Counted from the stretch's first letter, positions 44,857 to 54,807 are shown. The stretch: 64,000 nucleotides of DNA from Fimbriiglobus ruber (GCF_002197845.1 NZ_NIDE01000009.1:1-64000), one strand, 5' to 3'. Numbers and translations are program-made. Notes: generated by a model not told the origin, from the sequence alone.

Positions 44857-45408
44857 ATGCGAATCCTGGCCCTCTCCGGAAGCCTGCGGGCGGCGGCGTC
44901 TAACAGCACGCTACTCCGGGCGGCCATCGCCTTGGCTCCGACCGGGGTAGCCGTCGAGATCTTCGACGGCATCGCGAACCTGCCCCACTTCAACCCGGAC
45001 CTGGACGACGAGGCGAATCCGCACCCCGCCGTTCAGCATTTCCGCTCTCAACTCAAGGCCGCCGACGGCGTCGTGATTAGCAGCCCGGAGTACGCCCACG
45101 GGATGCCCGGCGTTCTCAAAAACGCGCTCGATTGGGTAGTCGGCAGCGGCGAATTCTCCGGCAAGCCCGTCGGTTTACTCAACGCCTCTCCGGTCGCCAC
45201 CCACGCCCACGAATCGCTCCGGGAAGTCTTGAAAACGATGGACGCGCGGGTGATCGATGCGGCGTCCGTGCGCATCCCACTGGCGAAAAAACGGACCGAC
45301 GTGCAGGGCATCATCGCTGATCCGGTGCTATCCAGTTTATTGTCGGCTGCCCTCACTGCCCTCGTGGGAGAAATGAGCGTCCTGCGAGACGATTCGACGA
45401 CCGCCTGA
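44857..45408 (+). CDS. NADPH-dependent FMN reductase
   Basis: 183 residues. Flavodoxin-like fold with LALSGSLRAAASNSTLLRAA (phosphate loop) and SSPEYAHGMPGVLKNALDWV (flavin ring loop), both diagnostic of the FMN_red family. Probably reduces FMN, quinones, azo compounds or chromate with NADPH in the cytosol. 70 bp after greA on the same strand; possibly cotranscribed. Confidence 0.9.
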   Translation: MRILALSGSLRAAASNSTLLRAAIALAPTGVAVEIFDGIANLPHFNPDLDDEANPHPAVQHFRSQLKAADGVVISSPEYAHGMPGVLKNALDWVVGSGEFSGKPVGLLNASPVATHAHESLREVLKTMDARVIDAASVRIPLAKKRTDVQGIIADPVLSSLLSAALTALVGEMSVLRDDSTTA

Positions 45409-45592
45409 CGCGACCCAAGCGGTCTTCCGCACTAAAATTATCAACATTCACTTTTGCGGCTCGCGTCCGTGACGATTTCACAAATCTTGCCGGTTCGTCT
45501 GTTGACCCACTAGATTCTGTGGCGAAAACTTCTTATAGCATTTTCCATTGTTGTGAGTGCGCCCGCGCCACGTTTCATTTGGCGGCACCGGG

Positions 45593-46081
45593 ATGTCGGA
45601 CCCTCGGTTTCAAAGCATGCACCTGGAAGCCCTGCCGCGGCGGGAAGAGTTCCGCGCGGCCCGGGAGCGCGTTCGCGCGGCGTGCGGGGACTGCACGCTT
45701 GCCGGCGAATTTGCCCTGTTGCCGGAAGGTGCGTCGGCTGGGGGGATGACGGTCACTTCGCCGGGAGCCGTCGGGCATGCCTATTTTTTGATCGACGGCG
45801 ACCACCGGTATCCCCTTGAGATCGGTGTGAACAGCGTCGGCCGCCTGAGCGACAACACCGTCTCGATCCGGGACGAACACGTTTCCCGCCGCCACTGTGC
45901 GATCATCATCCACCGCGACGGGCAGTGCGAGGTTCACGACGTCGCGTCCAAGAACGGGACCGTACTGAACGGCCGCAAAATCTCCGGCCCGACCCGCATA
46001 CGCCCGGGCGACCAGATCACACTCTGCACCCGCAAACTCACTCTCCAAAGCGATCCCGTCCTGCCCGCGGAAGCCGGGTAA
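45593..46081 (+). CDS. FHA domain protein
   Basis: 162 residues. The C-terminal 100 residues are an FHA phosphothreonine-binding domain: EIGVNSVGRLSDNTVSIRDE, VSRRHCAIIIHRDG, VHDVASKNGTVLNGRKI, RIRPGDQITLC. The GR, SxxH and NGT motifs are intact. N-terminal 60 residues are unrecognised. Presumably reads Ser/Thr kinase signalling. Start at ATG 45593; the family-like part does not require the upstream extension. Confidence 0.88.
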   Translation: MSDPRFQSMHLEALPRREEFRAARERVRAACGDCTLAGEFALLPEGASAGGMTVTSPGAVGHAYFLIDGDHRYPLEIGVNSVGRLSDNTVSIRDEHVSRRHCAIIIHRDGQCEVHDVASKNGTVLNGRKISGPTRIRPGDQITLCTRKLTLQSDPVLPAEAG

Positions 46082-46560
46082 ATTCTCACGTCTTGAAGCC
46101 ATAAAACGCACTCCGACGCAAAAATCGCGACATCGCTCGGCGTGGGTCTCCGACCCCGCCGATTCGCCGACCGCAGGTCTCCACGTCCCGCACCCGTCTC
46201 GGAACGCGCAGGCGGCGCGGGAATCCCGAAACCGCCGCTCGTGAGGTGGCAGGTTCCGAGAGTGGGAGACCTGCGGTCGGCCGAACGGCGGGGTCGGAGA
46301 CCCGCGCCGAGCGCGCGGCCCGAACGAAATCCGCGGGCGGGTCGTAATTCCGGGGTGATTTTGCCTATCAAACCATTGCGATTGCGGTTACACTCATCTA
46401 CTAAGTGATTTGATGCCCGCGATCCCGCCGATACGAACACCGCCGAAACTTGTTGTCGACGACTTGTTGCCGACTCTTGCCTCGAAGACACCCCCGCCGA
46501 CGCTTTTCGAGCGTTCATGTTTGTCGTGATTACAGTTGGTTAGCCCGCCGGAGCCTCGCC
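46082..46560. other. Repeat-bearing intergenic region
   Basis: Holds inverted repeat pair locus 2 (46136-46311). The rest, up to the DUF1501 gene, contains no gene I can support; its promoter is presumably between 46330 and 46540. Confidence 0.6.
46136..46311. repeat. Inverted pair of dispersed palindromic repeat, locus 2
   Basis: Left arm 46136-46182 (CTCGGCGTGGGTCTCCGACC ... GCCGACCGCAGGTCTCC) and right arm 46265-46311 in reverse. Both arms share the shortened core TTCG(G)CCGACC, lacking a C present at locus 1. Spacer of about 80 bp is unrelated to that of locus 1. Confidence 0.85.
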
Positions 46561-47892
46561 ATGACTCATCGCTTCTGTGACGGAGTGACCCGCCGGGACG
46601 CGATCCGCATCGGCACCGCCGCCGCGTTCGGGTTGCCGCTCACGCTGCCGCACCTGCTCCGGGCGTCCGAATCGGCGAAGAATAAGGGCCGGTCGGCGTC
46701 CGACGTGTCGCTCATCTACGTCTTCCTGCACGGCGGAATGAGTACGATCGACACCTTCGACATGAAGCCGGACGCGGCCAGCGAATTCCGCGGGGAGTTC
46801 TCGTCCGTCCCGTCGGCGACGCCCGGACTGCGCGTTTGCGAACACCTGCCGAAAGTGGCGAAGGAAACGAATCGCTTTTCGCTGATCCGGTCGTTCCGCC
46901 ACCACAACTCGGATCACGGTCCCGCCGACCACTACATGTTCACCGGCTACTTTCCGACGGCCGGCTTCAACCCGAACCTCTCGCCCAACAACCAGCGGCC
47001 GGCGTTCGGGTCGGTGGTGTCGCGCAAGCTCGGGCCGCGGGGGTCGGTTCCCCCCTACGTCTGCCTGCCGAAGCTACACCCGAGCGGCGGCCCGGCTTAC
47101 CTCGGCGCGCCGCACGCCCCGTTCGTGATCGACGGCGACCCGAGCGCGCCAAACTTCTCCGTCCCCGACCTCGTCCCGCCCCCAGCCATCGCCGCCGACC
47201 GCCTCGACGACCGGCGGAAGTTGCTGGCCGATGTGGACCGTTTCGGGGCGGCGGCCGAGGCGAAAGTGAACCGGCACGCCCGGGCGGTCGAGACGTTCCG
47301 CGGCAAGGCGTTCGACCTGATGACCTCGCCGGCCGCGAAGACGGCCTTCGACATCGCGGCCGAGCCAGACAAACTCCGCGACGAATACGGCCGGCACTCG
47401 CTGGGCCAGTCGTGCCTCCTCGCCCGGCGGCTCGTCGAATCGGGCGTCCGGTGCGTGACCATCGACCACAGCAACTGGGATACGCACGACGGCAACTTCG
47501 CAGTTCTGAAGAAGTCGCTCCTGCCCCAGTTCGACGCGGCCATCAGCACGCTTTTCCGCGACCTCGCCGACCGCGGCCTTTTGGAAACGACGCTCGTACT
47601 CGTGACCGGCGAGTTCGGCCGCACGCCGCGGATCAACAAGAACGCCGGCCGGGACCACTGGGGGCCGGCGTTCACCGTGCTGCTCGGCGGCGGCGGTATC
47701 CACGGCGGCCGGGTCGTCGGTAAATCCGACCCCCGCGCCGAGCGGCCGGCGAGCGACCCCTACGGCCCCGAAGACCTGGCGGCGACGCTGTTCGCCCGGC
47801 TCAGCATCGACCCGAAAGACGAATTCCTCACCCCCGAAGGCCGCCCGGTCGCCCTGGTCAACAACGGCAACGTGATCCACGAATTACTCTGA
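46561..47892 (+). CDS. DUF1501 Tat-exported protein
   Basis: 443 residues. Twin-arginine signal TRRDAIRIGTAAAFGLPLTL, then VSLIYVFLHGGMSTIDTFDM, SFRHHNSDHGPADHYMFTGY, VTIDHSNWDTHDGNF and VLVTGEFGRTPRINKNAGRD: the sulfatase-like/alkaline-phosphatase-superfamily core of DUF1501. Very common in planctomycetes, usually paired with a large cytochrome or beta-sandwich protein, here the gene at 48039. Probably periplasmic; substrate unknown. ATG 46561 begins at the Tat leader. Confidence 0.93.
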   Translation: MTHRFCDGVTRRDAIRIGTAAAFGLPLTLPHLLRASESAKNKGRSASDVSLIYVFLHGGMSTIDTFDMKPDAASEFRGEFSSVPSATPGLRVCEHLPKVAKETNRFSLIRSFRHHNSDHGPADHYMFTGYFPTAGFNPNLSPNNQRPAFGSVVSRKLGPRGSVPPYVCLPKLHPSGGPAYLGAPHAPFVIDGDPSAPNFSVPDLVPPPAIAADRLDDRRKLLADVDRFGAAAEAKVNRHARAVETFRGKAFDLMTSPAAKTAFDIAAEPDKLRDEYGRHSLGQSCLLARRLVESGVRCVTIDHSNWDTHDGNFAVLKKSLLPQFDAAISTLFRDLADRGLLETTLVLVTGEFGRTPRINKNAGRDHWGPAFTVLLGGGGIHGGRVVGKSDPRAERPASDPYGPEDLAATLFARLSIDPKDEFLTPEGRPVALVNNGNVIHELL

Positions 47893-47896
47893 TCAT

Positions 47897-48009
47897 TTCG
47901 CCGCAGATGAACGCAGATAAACGCGGATCAGAAAAGAGATCAAAACAAGAATCAATCCATTTTAAATCTTTTCTCAGATCCGCGTTTATCTGCGTTCATC
48001 TGCGGCGAA
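47897..48009. repeat. Long imperfect palindrome between the DUF1501 gene and its partner
   Basis: Arms of about 42 bp (47897-47937 and 47968-48009; TTCGCCGCAGATGAACGCAG ... complemented) around a 30-bp AT-rich centre; one 2-base mismatch. Looks like a dispersed hairpin element of the 'CAGATGAACGCAGATAAACG' kind that I know from many genomes. Confidence 0.85.
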
Positions 48010-48038
48010 GAATGATATTCGCGGCGGAGATCACTTCG

Positions 48039-50381
48039 ATGCTTCCTCGTCTCGCACTGACGTTATGCGCGCTCGGCGTTCTCGATAGCGAACGTTTGTG
48101 GGCCAACCCGCCCGTGGCCGCTTTCATTTACCCAGCCGGAGGCCAGCGCGGGACGAAGGTGCCGGTCCGGGTCGGCGGGTTGTACTTGCATCAGAAATGT
48201 GGCTTCGAGCTGGACGGTCGCGGGCTCAAGGTAACACCCGAACTTCGCCGCGCGCCCGCGCCGTGGTTCGAGGGGCCGTTGCTGCCGTTGCCGGAGTCGC
48301 AGCAAGCGGAGGACTACCCGGTCGAGATGGTTGGTGAAGTCGTGGTCGACTCGGCCGCGCCGCTTCAATCCGCCCGCGGGCGGGTGTGGACCTCACAGGG
48401 AGCCGCGGGCGGGTTGGTGTTCGTCGTCGGTGATTTGCCGGAAGTCGTGGAAAAGGAAATCGATGGCGACCCGATACCCGTGGCCGTGACGCTTCCGGTG
48501 ACGGCGAACGGCCGCATCTTCCCGCGCGAGGACGTCGACCTGTGGGCGTTCCGGGCCACAAAAGGCCAATCCGTGACGGCGCTGGCCGCGACAGCCGGTA
48601 TCCGGTCGCCGCTCGTCGCGAAGCTGGAAATACTTGATGGAGCAGGCCGTGTCCTGGCGGAAAACACTGCTCGGGCGGCGGCCGGCGCCGATGCTTCGGT
48701 CCGGTTTGTCGCTCCGGCGGACGGGTTGTATCAGGTCCGAATCAGCGACGCACGAACCCTCGGCGGCCCGGCTTACGTTTACCGCCTCACCATCACCGTC
48801 GGCCCAGTGATTGACCAGGTTTTTCCGCTCGGCGGCCGTCGGGGATTTACTTCGACCTTTCACCTTGATGGGCAAGTCGTTCCCAAAGACTTGGTGTCGA
48901 TCGCGATCCCGGCCGACGCCTCGGCCGCTTACCGTCACGATCTCAAACTCGAGAGTCATTCGGCCGCCTTACGACTCGATGTCGACGATTTTCCCGAATA
49001 CGTCGAGCCGTTGAAAATGTCCGAGCCCGTCTCGTTACCAGCCGTCCTGAATGGTCGCATCGACCACCCGGGTGCCTCCGGTGTCTGGCGCGTGTCGCTC
49101 ACGAAGGGTCGCCCGGTCGAACTGGACCTGCGGGCCCGTACGCTCGGGTCGCCGCTGTGCGGCGTCGTTACGATCTCGGATGCCACCGGGAAAGAAGTCG
49201 CGCGGGCGGATAGCCCCAACGACCTGTCCAAAGACCCGACGCTCCGTTTTACGCCGCCGACAGACGGAGTATACGCGGTGCGCGTGGCCGAACGATTCCA
49301 CGACCGTGGCGGCCCGGCGTTCGCGTACCGCCTCCGCATCTCGGAGTCGGCCACGGCGCCGGATTTTGCGCTGAAAGGACCGTCCGACATCATCACTGTG
49401 CCGCGCAACGGGACGTTCAAGGTGAAGGTTTCCGTCGAGCGGAAGGGCGGGTTCGCCGGGCCGCTCGAACTCACCGTCACCGGGTTGCCGGACGGTGTCG
49501 CCGCGGCCAAAACGACGGTCGCGGCCGGACAGAATGCGGCCGAAATGGTGCTGGCTGCCACCGCGACGGCCCCGGTCCGTCCGGCTCACATCGGGATTGC
49601 AGGTACGGCGGTCATCGGTAAGGAAACAATCCGCCGGCCCGTCCTGTTCCCGGAAACGGTCGGCGACCCCGGCGTCGAAAGCGCGTTCCTCATCGTGACG
49701 GTGCCGACGCCGTTCAAGATCGATGGCGAATACACAATGTCGTCCGCCCCACGTGGTCAGACCTACCGCCGGAAATACAAGCTCGTGCGCGACAACTTTA
49801 ACGGCTCGGTCGAAGTCCGATTGGCGGACCGCCAGGCGCGGCACCTCCAGGGCGTGACCGGGCCGACGATCGTCGTGCCGGCCGGCCAGAACGAGTTTGA
49901 ATACACCGCGTTCCTCCCGCCGTGGCTGGAACTCGGGCGCACCTGTCGGATTTGCGTGATGGCCACAGGTATGGTCAAAGACGCCGATGGCACCGAACAC
50001 GTTGTCAGCTTCAGTTCGACCGAGCAGAATCACCAGATGATTGCGGTGGCTGAGCCAGGGAAGCTCGACATCGACCTCGCCTCGGCTGTCGTGTCGGCCA
50101 AGGTTGGCGAAACCGTGCGAGTGCCTTTCCGTGTGACCCGGGCTGTGGATTTGCGTGGCGATGCGAAAGTCGAACTCGTCACACCCGCGCACTGGAGCGG
50201 CGTGTCCGCCGTCCCGGTCGTACTCTCCAACGGTGCCGAGCGTGGCGAACTACTGATCGCCGTTCGCAAGGATGCGCGAGGCCCATTTACGGCGCCGGCC
50301 ATCGTCCGCGTCACCGTCATCTGGCAGGGCGATCCCGTAGTAGCGGAACAAAAGCTGGAGTTACTGGGTGTAGAACCATAA
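48039..50381 (+). CDS. Large exported beta-sandwich protein (pre-peptidase C-terminal domain type)
   Basis: About 780 residues. Signal peptide (MLPRLALTLCALGVLDSERL), an N-terminal 'PAGGQRGTKVPVRVGG' domain, and at least two pre-peptidase C-terminal-like domains (VDLWAFRATKGQSVTALAAT ... FVAPADGLYQVRISDARTLG; HPGASGVWRVSLTKGRPVEL ... FTPPTDGVYAVRVAERFHDR), then Ig-like regions. Paired with DUF1501 on the same strand, a combination repeated across planctomycetes; probably binds substrate or surface structures. ATG 48039 has GGAG at suitable distance; ATG 48012 is an alternative. Confidence 0.82.
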   Translation: MLPRLALTLCALGVLDSERLWANPPVAAFIYPAGGQRGTKVPVRVGGLYLHQKCGFELDGRGLKVTPELRRAPAPWFEGPLLPLPESQQAEDYPVEMVGEVVVDSAAPLQSARGRVWTSQGAAGGLVFVVGDLPEVVEKEIDGDPIPVAVTLPVTANGRIFPREDVDLWAFRATKGQSVTALAATAGIRSPLVAKLEILDGAGRVLAENTARAAAGADASVRFVAPADGLYQVRISDARTLGGPAYVYRLTITVGPVIDQVFPLGGRRGFTSTFHLDGQVVPKDLVSIAIPADASAAYRHDLKLESHSAALRLDVDDFPEYVEPLKMSEPVSLPAVLNGRIDHPGASGVWRVSLTKGRPVELDLRARTLGSPLCGVVTISDATGKEVARADSPNDLSKDPTLRFTPPTDGVYAVRVAERFHDRGGPAFAYRLRISESATAPDFALKGPSDIITVPRNGTFKVKVSVERKGGFAGPLELTVTGLPDGVAAAKTTVAAGQNAAEMVLAATATAPVRPAHIGIAGTAVIGKETIRRPVLFPETVGDPGVESAFLIVTVPTPFKIDGEYTMSSAPRGQTYRRKYKLVRDNFNGSVEVRLADRQARHLQGVTGPTIVVPAGQNEFEYTAFLPPWLELGRTCRICVMATGMVKDADGTEHVVSFSSTEQNHQMIAVAEPGKLDIDLASAVVSAKVGETVRVPFRVTRAVDLRGDAKVELVTPAHWSGVSAVPVVLSNGAERGELLIAVRKDARGPFTAPAIVRVTVIWQGDPVVAEQKLELLGVEP

Positions 50382-50483
50382 AGACATTTTTCACCGCAGA
50401 GGGCGCAGAGAACGCGGAGAAGACAAAACATTAATTCTTATTGTCTTCTCCGCGTTCTCTGCGCCCTCTGCGGTGAAATGTCT
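50382..50483. repeat. Long palindrome between convergent genes
   Basis: Arms 50382-50426 and 50441-50483 (CACCGCAGAGGGCGCAGAGA and its complement) with an AT-rich centre. Near-perfect over 43 bp. Lies between the exported protein gene and the convergent pheT, so could also act as a terminator for both. Confidence 0.85.
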
Positions 50484-50502
50484 CTTGTATTCCTGAAGAG
50501 AT

Positions 50503-53058
50503 TTATACGCCGTCTTTGCCCCGAATCTGAGCTTTGAGTACGTGCCGCAGGCGGCCTTCGATCTTTTGATGAGCCTTATCGACTTCCTTAACGCTCAACT
50601 CGCGGTCGGCCACGCGGTAGGTGAGAGCGTAAGCCAGGCTTTTGGTGCCGGCGGGGATGCTGTCGCCGCGATAAACGTCGAACAGTCGCACGTCTTCGAG
50701 CAGTTCGGCTCCGGCCGCTTTCACCTCGGTTAGTACCTTCTCGGCGGGCACGTCGTCGCCGACCACCACCGCGATGTCTCGGGTCACAGGCGGGAACGGG
50801 CTAATCGCTCGGTACGCGAACCGCGCGGGGACGGCCGCGATGAGGGCATCCAGGTCGAGTTCGGCTGCCAGGAACGGCCGTTCCGCGATCTTGTGTTCTT
50901 TGATCAGCCCGGCGGCCACTTTCGGGTGCAACTCACCGAATGTCCCGACTTCGGTATCGCCCACGAACACTCTGGCTGCGCGGCCGGGGTGGAGGTGCGG
51001 AACATCTTTCGCCGACTCGAAGCGGACGCTCGGTAGATGCAAGTCGGCGGCGAGCCCGTCGAGGACGCCCTTGAGGTCGTAGAAGTCGTAGAGGGCCGGG
51101 CTCGTGCCGCGGGCGTCGTTCCACGCCGCCTCGGTCCGTTGACCCGATAGGACCAGGGCCAGCCGCCGCGGCTCACGTGGCAGTTTTTCTCCGGGCTCGG
51201 GCAGGTAAACGAACCCGATTTCGAACATCGCGACGCCGGGCTCGGACTTCAGATTGCTCGCGGCGACGGCGAGGATGCCCGGGAGCAAGGTCCGCCGCAT
51301 GACCGCCCGCTCGGGCGAGATGGGGTTCAACAGACTGACGTAGCTGGGGGCATCCTTCGGGTCGGCTGGTGCGCCCGGGACGAGCTTTGCCTCTTCCGCT
51401 ACGCCGGTCAGTGAGTAGGTAATCGCTTCCTGCAAGCCGGCGTCCGCGAGCAGTTGGCGAACCGCGTCTTCCAATTCGAGCGAGCGATTGCCGTAGTTCG
51501 CGGGCAGTTCCAGCGCGAGGCGGGTTTCTGGGAGGCGGTCGTACCCGGACACGCGGGCCAACTCCTCGATCAGATCGGCCGGCCCGGACTGGATGTCGAG
51601 GCGGGTCTGCGGGGTCGTGACCTTCCAGCCCCACAAAGTCGGCTCGACCTTGAACTGGAGAGCGGTTAGCACGCCCTCGACCATGTCGTCCGGCAGGTCG
51701 AAACCGAGAAGGCGGCCGATCTCGGTCTTGTTCAGGTCGATCACCTGCGGGGCGACCGGTGCCGGGTAGTTGTCGACCACGCCAGCCAGCACTTCGCCGC
51801 CTGCGTGGCGGTGGAACAATTGCGCGGCGCGACGCGCGGCGGGCAGTACGACCTCGGGGTGAACTCCGCGGCTGAACCGCGTACTCGCCTCACTGAAGAG
51901 AGTGAACTGGCGGGCGGTCTTCCGGACGCTGACGAAGTCGAAGCTGGCCGATTCGATCAGAATCGTCTTCGTGGCTTCGTTGACTTCCGTTTCTGCCCCG
52001 CCCATCACGCCCGCAAGGGCGATCGGCCCCGCGGTGTCCGCAATGACGAGGTTATCCGGCGACAGTTCGCGGTCCTGGCCGTCGAGCGTCTTGAGCTTTT
52101 CGCCGGCCTTTGCGGGGCGGACGATGATGGTGGGGGCTTTGCCGCCGGCCCGTTTGACCAGCGCGTCATAATCGAAAGCGTGGAGGGGTTGCCCGTATTC
52201 GAGCATGACGTAATTGGTCACGTCGACGGCGTTGTTGATAGGCCGCATGCCGGCGTAATGCAGGCGGGCCCGCATCCACCGCGGCGATTGGCCGACGGTG
52301 ATGTTGCGAATGATGGTGGCCGAGTAACGCGGGCAGAGCTTCGGGTCGGCGATCTCGACCTTGACTTTGCCGTCGATCGAGTCGGCGGCCGTCGGGAAAG
52401 TCAAATCCGGCTCGCGGGCGGTCGTGCCAGTCAGCGCGGCGACTTCGCGGGCGACGCCGAGGATCGCGAGGCACCGGGCCATGTTCGGCAGCACGTCCAG
52501 GTCGACGACGATCTCGCCCAGAACGTCCACGAGCGGCGTCCCCGGTGCCGGGTCGTTGTCGTCAAGGATGATGATGCCGTCGTGGTCGTCCGCGATGCCG
52601 AGTTCGAAGTTCGACATGCACATCGCGTCGTTCGGAATCCCCCGAAGATCCTTCAGCTCCAGGATAAAAACGCTCTTCTTGCCGTTCTTGTCCGTGTAGA
52701 AGTAGCGAGTGCCGCGGAGGCCGAGGACGACCTTCATTCCGCTCTGACCGGGGGCGATGTTCGGCGCCCCTGTGATGACATTCTTGGGCTCGGCCGCGCC
52801 GTAATCGAGCTTCACCACCTTCAGCTTGTCGGCGTCCGGGTGCTTGGTGATCTCGAGCACCTTGGCCACGACCACCTGGTCCCGCGGCCACGGCAGGCCG
52901 GCGTCGCCCGTCTTAACTCGCAAGCCCTCCGGGACGGGCATGCCAAACACTTGCACGCCACCAGCTTCCAGCCCGGCGAGGGTCAACCGCTCGACCAGTT
53001 CGGCCGGGTTGGCGGGGAGGTCGACGTAATCCTTCAACCAGTTCAGCGGCACGAGCAT
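50503..53058 (-). CDS. pheT: Phenylalanyl-tRNA synthetase beta subunit
   Basis: 851 residues, usual size. N-terminal start MLVPLNWLKDYVDLPANPAE, tRNA-binding (EMAP-like) domain (VVAKVLEITKHPDADKLKVV, GAPNIAPGQSGMKVVLGLRG), B3/B4 editing domain, B5 domain, the catalytic-like core with RRTLLPGILAVAASNLKSEP, and the C-terminal anticodon-binding (FDX-ACB) domain (ISPFPPVTRDIAVVVGDDVP). Pairs with PheS (alpha), not present in the window, so the genes are not adjacent or pheS is elsewhere. Start moved to ATG 53058 to match the family. Confidence 0.96.
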   Translation of the reverse strand: MLVPLNWLKDYVDLPANPAELVERLTLAGLEAGGVQVFGMPVPEGLRVKTGDAGLPWPRDQVVVAKVLEITKHPDADKLKVVKLDYGAAEPKNVITGAPNIAPGQSGMKVVLGLRGTRYFYTDKNGKKSVFILELKDLRGIPNDAMCMSNFELGIADDHDGIIILDDNDPAPGTPLVDVLGEIVVDLDVLPNMARCLAILGVAREVAALTGTTAREPDLTFPTAADSIDGKVKVEIADPKLCPRYSATIIRNITVGQSPRWMRARLHYAGMRPINNAVDVTNYVMLEYGQPLHAFDYDALVKRAGGKAPTIIVRPAKAGEKLKTLDGQDRELSPDNLVIADTAGPIALAGVMGGAETEVNEATKTILIESASFDFVSVRKTARQFTLFSEASTRFSRGVHPEVVLPAARRAAQLFHRHAGGEVLAGVVDNYPAPVAPQVIDLNKTEIGRLLGFDLPDDMVEGVLTALQFKVEPTLWGWKVTTPQTRLDIQSGPADLIEELARVSGYDRLPETRLALELPANYGNRSLELEDAVRQLLADAGLQEAITYSLTGVAEEAKLVPGAPADPKDAPSYVSLLNPISPERAVMRRTLLPGILAVAASNLKSEPGVAMFEIGFVYLPEPGEKLPREPRRLALVLSGQRTEAAWNDARGTSPALYDFYDLKGVLDGLAADLHLPSVRFESAKDVPHLHPGRAARVFVGDTEVGTFGELHPKVAAGLIKEHKIAERPFLAAELDLDALIAAVPARFAYRAISPFPPVTRDIAVVVGDDVPAEKVLTEVKAAGAELLEDVRLFDVYRGDSIPAGTKSLAYALTYRVADRELSVKEVDKAHQKIEGRLRHVLKAQIRGKDGV

Positions 53059-53354
53059 GGACAAAACCCTTCGCGTCGGGGGATGCCAAGCATGGTAGGA
53101 GACAGGGCACAGGGCGGCAGGGGTTCGGTGGGGGAAAGGGAAAACGAAGCGGTGTCGCCCGACGAGATAGGCTGGGTAAGCCTTTTTTGAGCTGGAATAG
53201 GACCGTAACGCGGGCATGGGGAAAGATTTCCGCGGAAATCGCATCCTTACATTGCCGATTCACTGACGATTCCTATACTTTTCCGGCGCACGACCTCGCC
53301 GGCCTGTTTCGGCGGGGATTCTCTCCTTTGCACGTTATTAAGGGACGAGCGGTC

Positions 53355-53531
53355 ATGGTTGCGACTTCCAGTATGCGAAACGTCGATTTAATCGAGGAAC
53401 TTCGCCTCCGCCGTTGGGCTCGGGAAAATTACGTCCCCGCCACTCAACGCGACACGGCCTGGCACCCGATCATTCTGGAAGAGATGACACGCAAGGACGG
53501 GGAGTCCCGCGAAGCTGCCCTGGCAGGGTAA
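53355..53531 (+). CDS. Small protein, 58 residues, upstream of the RdgC-like gene
   Basis: MVATSSMRNVDLIEELRLRR, then WARENYVPATQRDTAWHPII and LEEMTRKDGESREAALAG. Charged, soluble, predicted helical. The composition, codon use and self-consistent start suggest a real short gene, and I recall similar 'LRRWARENYVP...WHP(I/V)(I/V)LEEM' peptides in Gemmataceae. Lies 110 bp before the RdgC-like gene on the same strand. Function unknown. Confidence 0.6.
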   Translation: MVATSSMRNVDLIEELRLRRWARENYVPATQRDTAWHPIILEEMTRKDGESREAALAG

Positions 53532-53634
53532 GCACGACCGCGATGACCGGCCACCGCTTCGGCGTGTTTCGCCCCCGGTTTTTCCGGGGCGGGCACGCCG
53601 GTGGCATTTCCGGCCGCAGAACGGAGTTTACAGA

Positions 53635-54807
53635 ATGGGTTTCTTTACCGGCCGGGTGACGTTTCTGCGGTTTCACGTCAACGGACCGAACCAACGGATG
53701 TTCGGCGAGGAGCATATCGAGCGTCTGAAAGGGTTTGAGGCGGGCCGGTCGCGGATCGCCTCGGCGGACGGCATTGAGGTCGGTTGGACGGCCGGGGATC
53801 ACATCCTCGACACCGATTTCACCCTCGAAAAAAACATCATCAACGACACGCTGCACTTCGAGATGCGCGTCGACACGGAGAAACTGCCGGCGGACCTGTT
53901 CCGCGCGTATTACGCGGTCGAGCTGAAAGCCCTCTCGTCGAAAAACCCGAGCGGGATGCCGTCGGCCAAGCAAAAGCGCGAAGCCCGCGAGACGGCCCGC
54001 GAGCGTTTGGAGCAGGAGGCGAAGGACGGCCGGTATCGCAAGCGCAAGTGCGTCCCAGTGTTGTGGGACGCCAAATCGAACGAAGTCCTCTTCGGCGCCA
54101 CCTCGCTCACCCACGTCGACCGGGTGGTGAGCCTGTTCCAGCAGACCTTCGGCTACGCCCTGGACGCGATGAGCGCCGGCCGTCGCGCATACCAACTCGC
54201 CGAACTGCACCAGACGACGCGGACGGTGGACGACAGTAGTCCGTCTGCGTTCGTCCCCGGGGTAACGCCCGAAGACGTGGCCTGGATCGCGGACGAATCG
54301 AGCCGGGACTTCCTGGGCAACGAGTTCCTGCTCTGGCTCTGGTACAACAGCGAAGGCGAATCGGACACGGTCAAGGTGGCCGACGAGTCCGAAGTGACGT
54401 ACATGATCGCCCGGACGCTCACGCTCGAATGCCCCCGCGGCCAAACCGGCCACGAGACGATCACGCACGAAGGCCCGAGCCGCTTGCCCGAAGCGAAACG
54501 AGCCATCCAGAGCGGCAAGCTCCCGCGCAAAGTCGGCCTGACCCTGGTGCGGCACGACGACCAATACGAACTGACGCTGCACGCCGAAACCCTGGCCGTC
54601 GGCAGCGCCAAGCTCCCGAACCCGCCCGAGGACGTGACCAGCCCCCGCGCCCGCCTCGACGACCGCGCGACCCAGCTCCGCGACCTGATAGAAACGCTCG
54701 ACCTGCTTTACAACAAGTTCAGCGAGCAGCGCTTCGGCAAGCAATGGCAGGACACGCTGCCGCGGATGCAGCGCTGGCTCAGCCGGGAGGAACGGCGGGC
54801 GGCGTGA
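53635..54807 (+). CDS. RdgC-like protein
   Basis: 390 residues. Begins MGFFTGRVTFLRFHVNGPNQ and continues with EVGWTAGDHILDTDFTLEKN, LPADLFRAYYAVELKALSSK, SAKQKREARETARERLEQEA and RYRKRKCVPVLWDAKSNEVL. Resemblance in pattern and position to RdgC (recombination-associated DNA-binding ring protein) is moderate: a W-x-x-GDH-type region, the KREAREx-x-x-E helix and the P-V-L-W-D segment. RdgC modulates RecA. I would treat it as RdgC family until confirmed. Confidence 0.6.
   Translation: MGFFTGRVTFLRFHVNGPNQRMFGEEHIERLKGFEAGRSRIASADGIEVGWTAGDHILDTDFTLEKNIINDTLHFEMRVDTEKLPADLFRAYYAVELKALSSKNPSGMPSAKQKREARETARERLEQEAKDGRYRKRKCVPVLWDAKSNEVLFGATSLTHVDRVVSLFQQTFGYALDAMSAGRRAYQLAELHQTTRTVDDSSPSAFVPGVTPEDVAWIADESSRDFLGNEFLLWLWYNSEGESDTVKVADESEVTYMIARTLTLECPRGQTGHETITHEGPSRLPEAKRAIQSGKLPRKVGLTLVRHDDQYELTLHAETLAVGSAKLPNPPEDVTSPRARLDDRATQLRDLIETLDLLYNKFSEQRFGKQWQDTLPRMQRWLSREERRAA

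Noticed and set aside
46082-46450. Short ORFs in the repeat region as genes
   Set aside because: They are translations of the inverted repeat and appear equally at the other loci.
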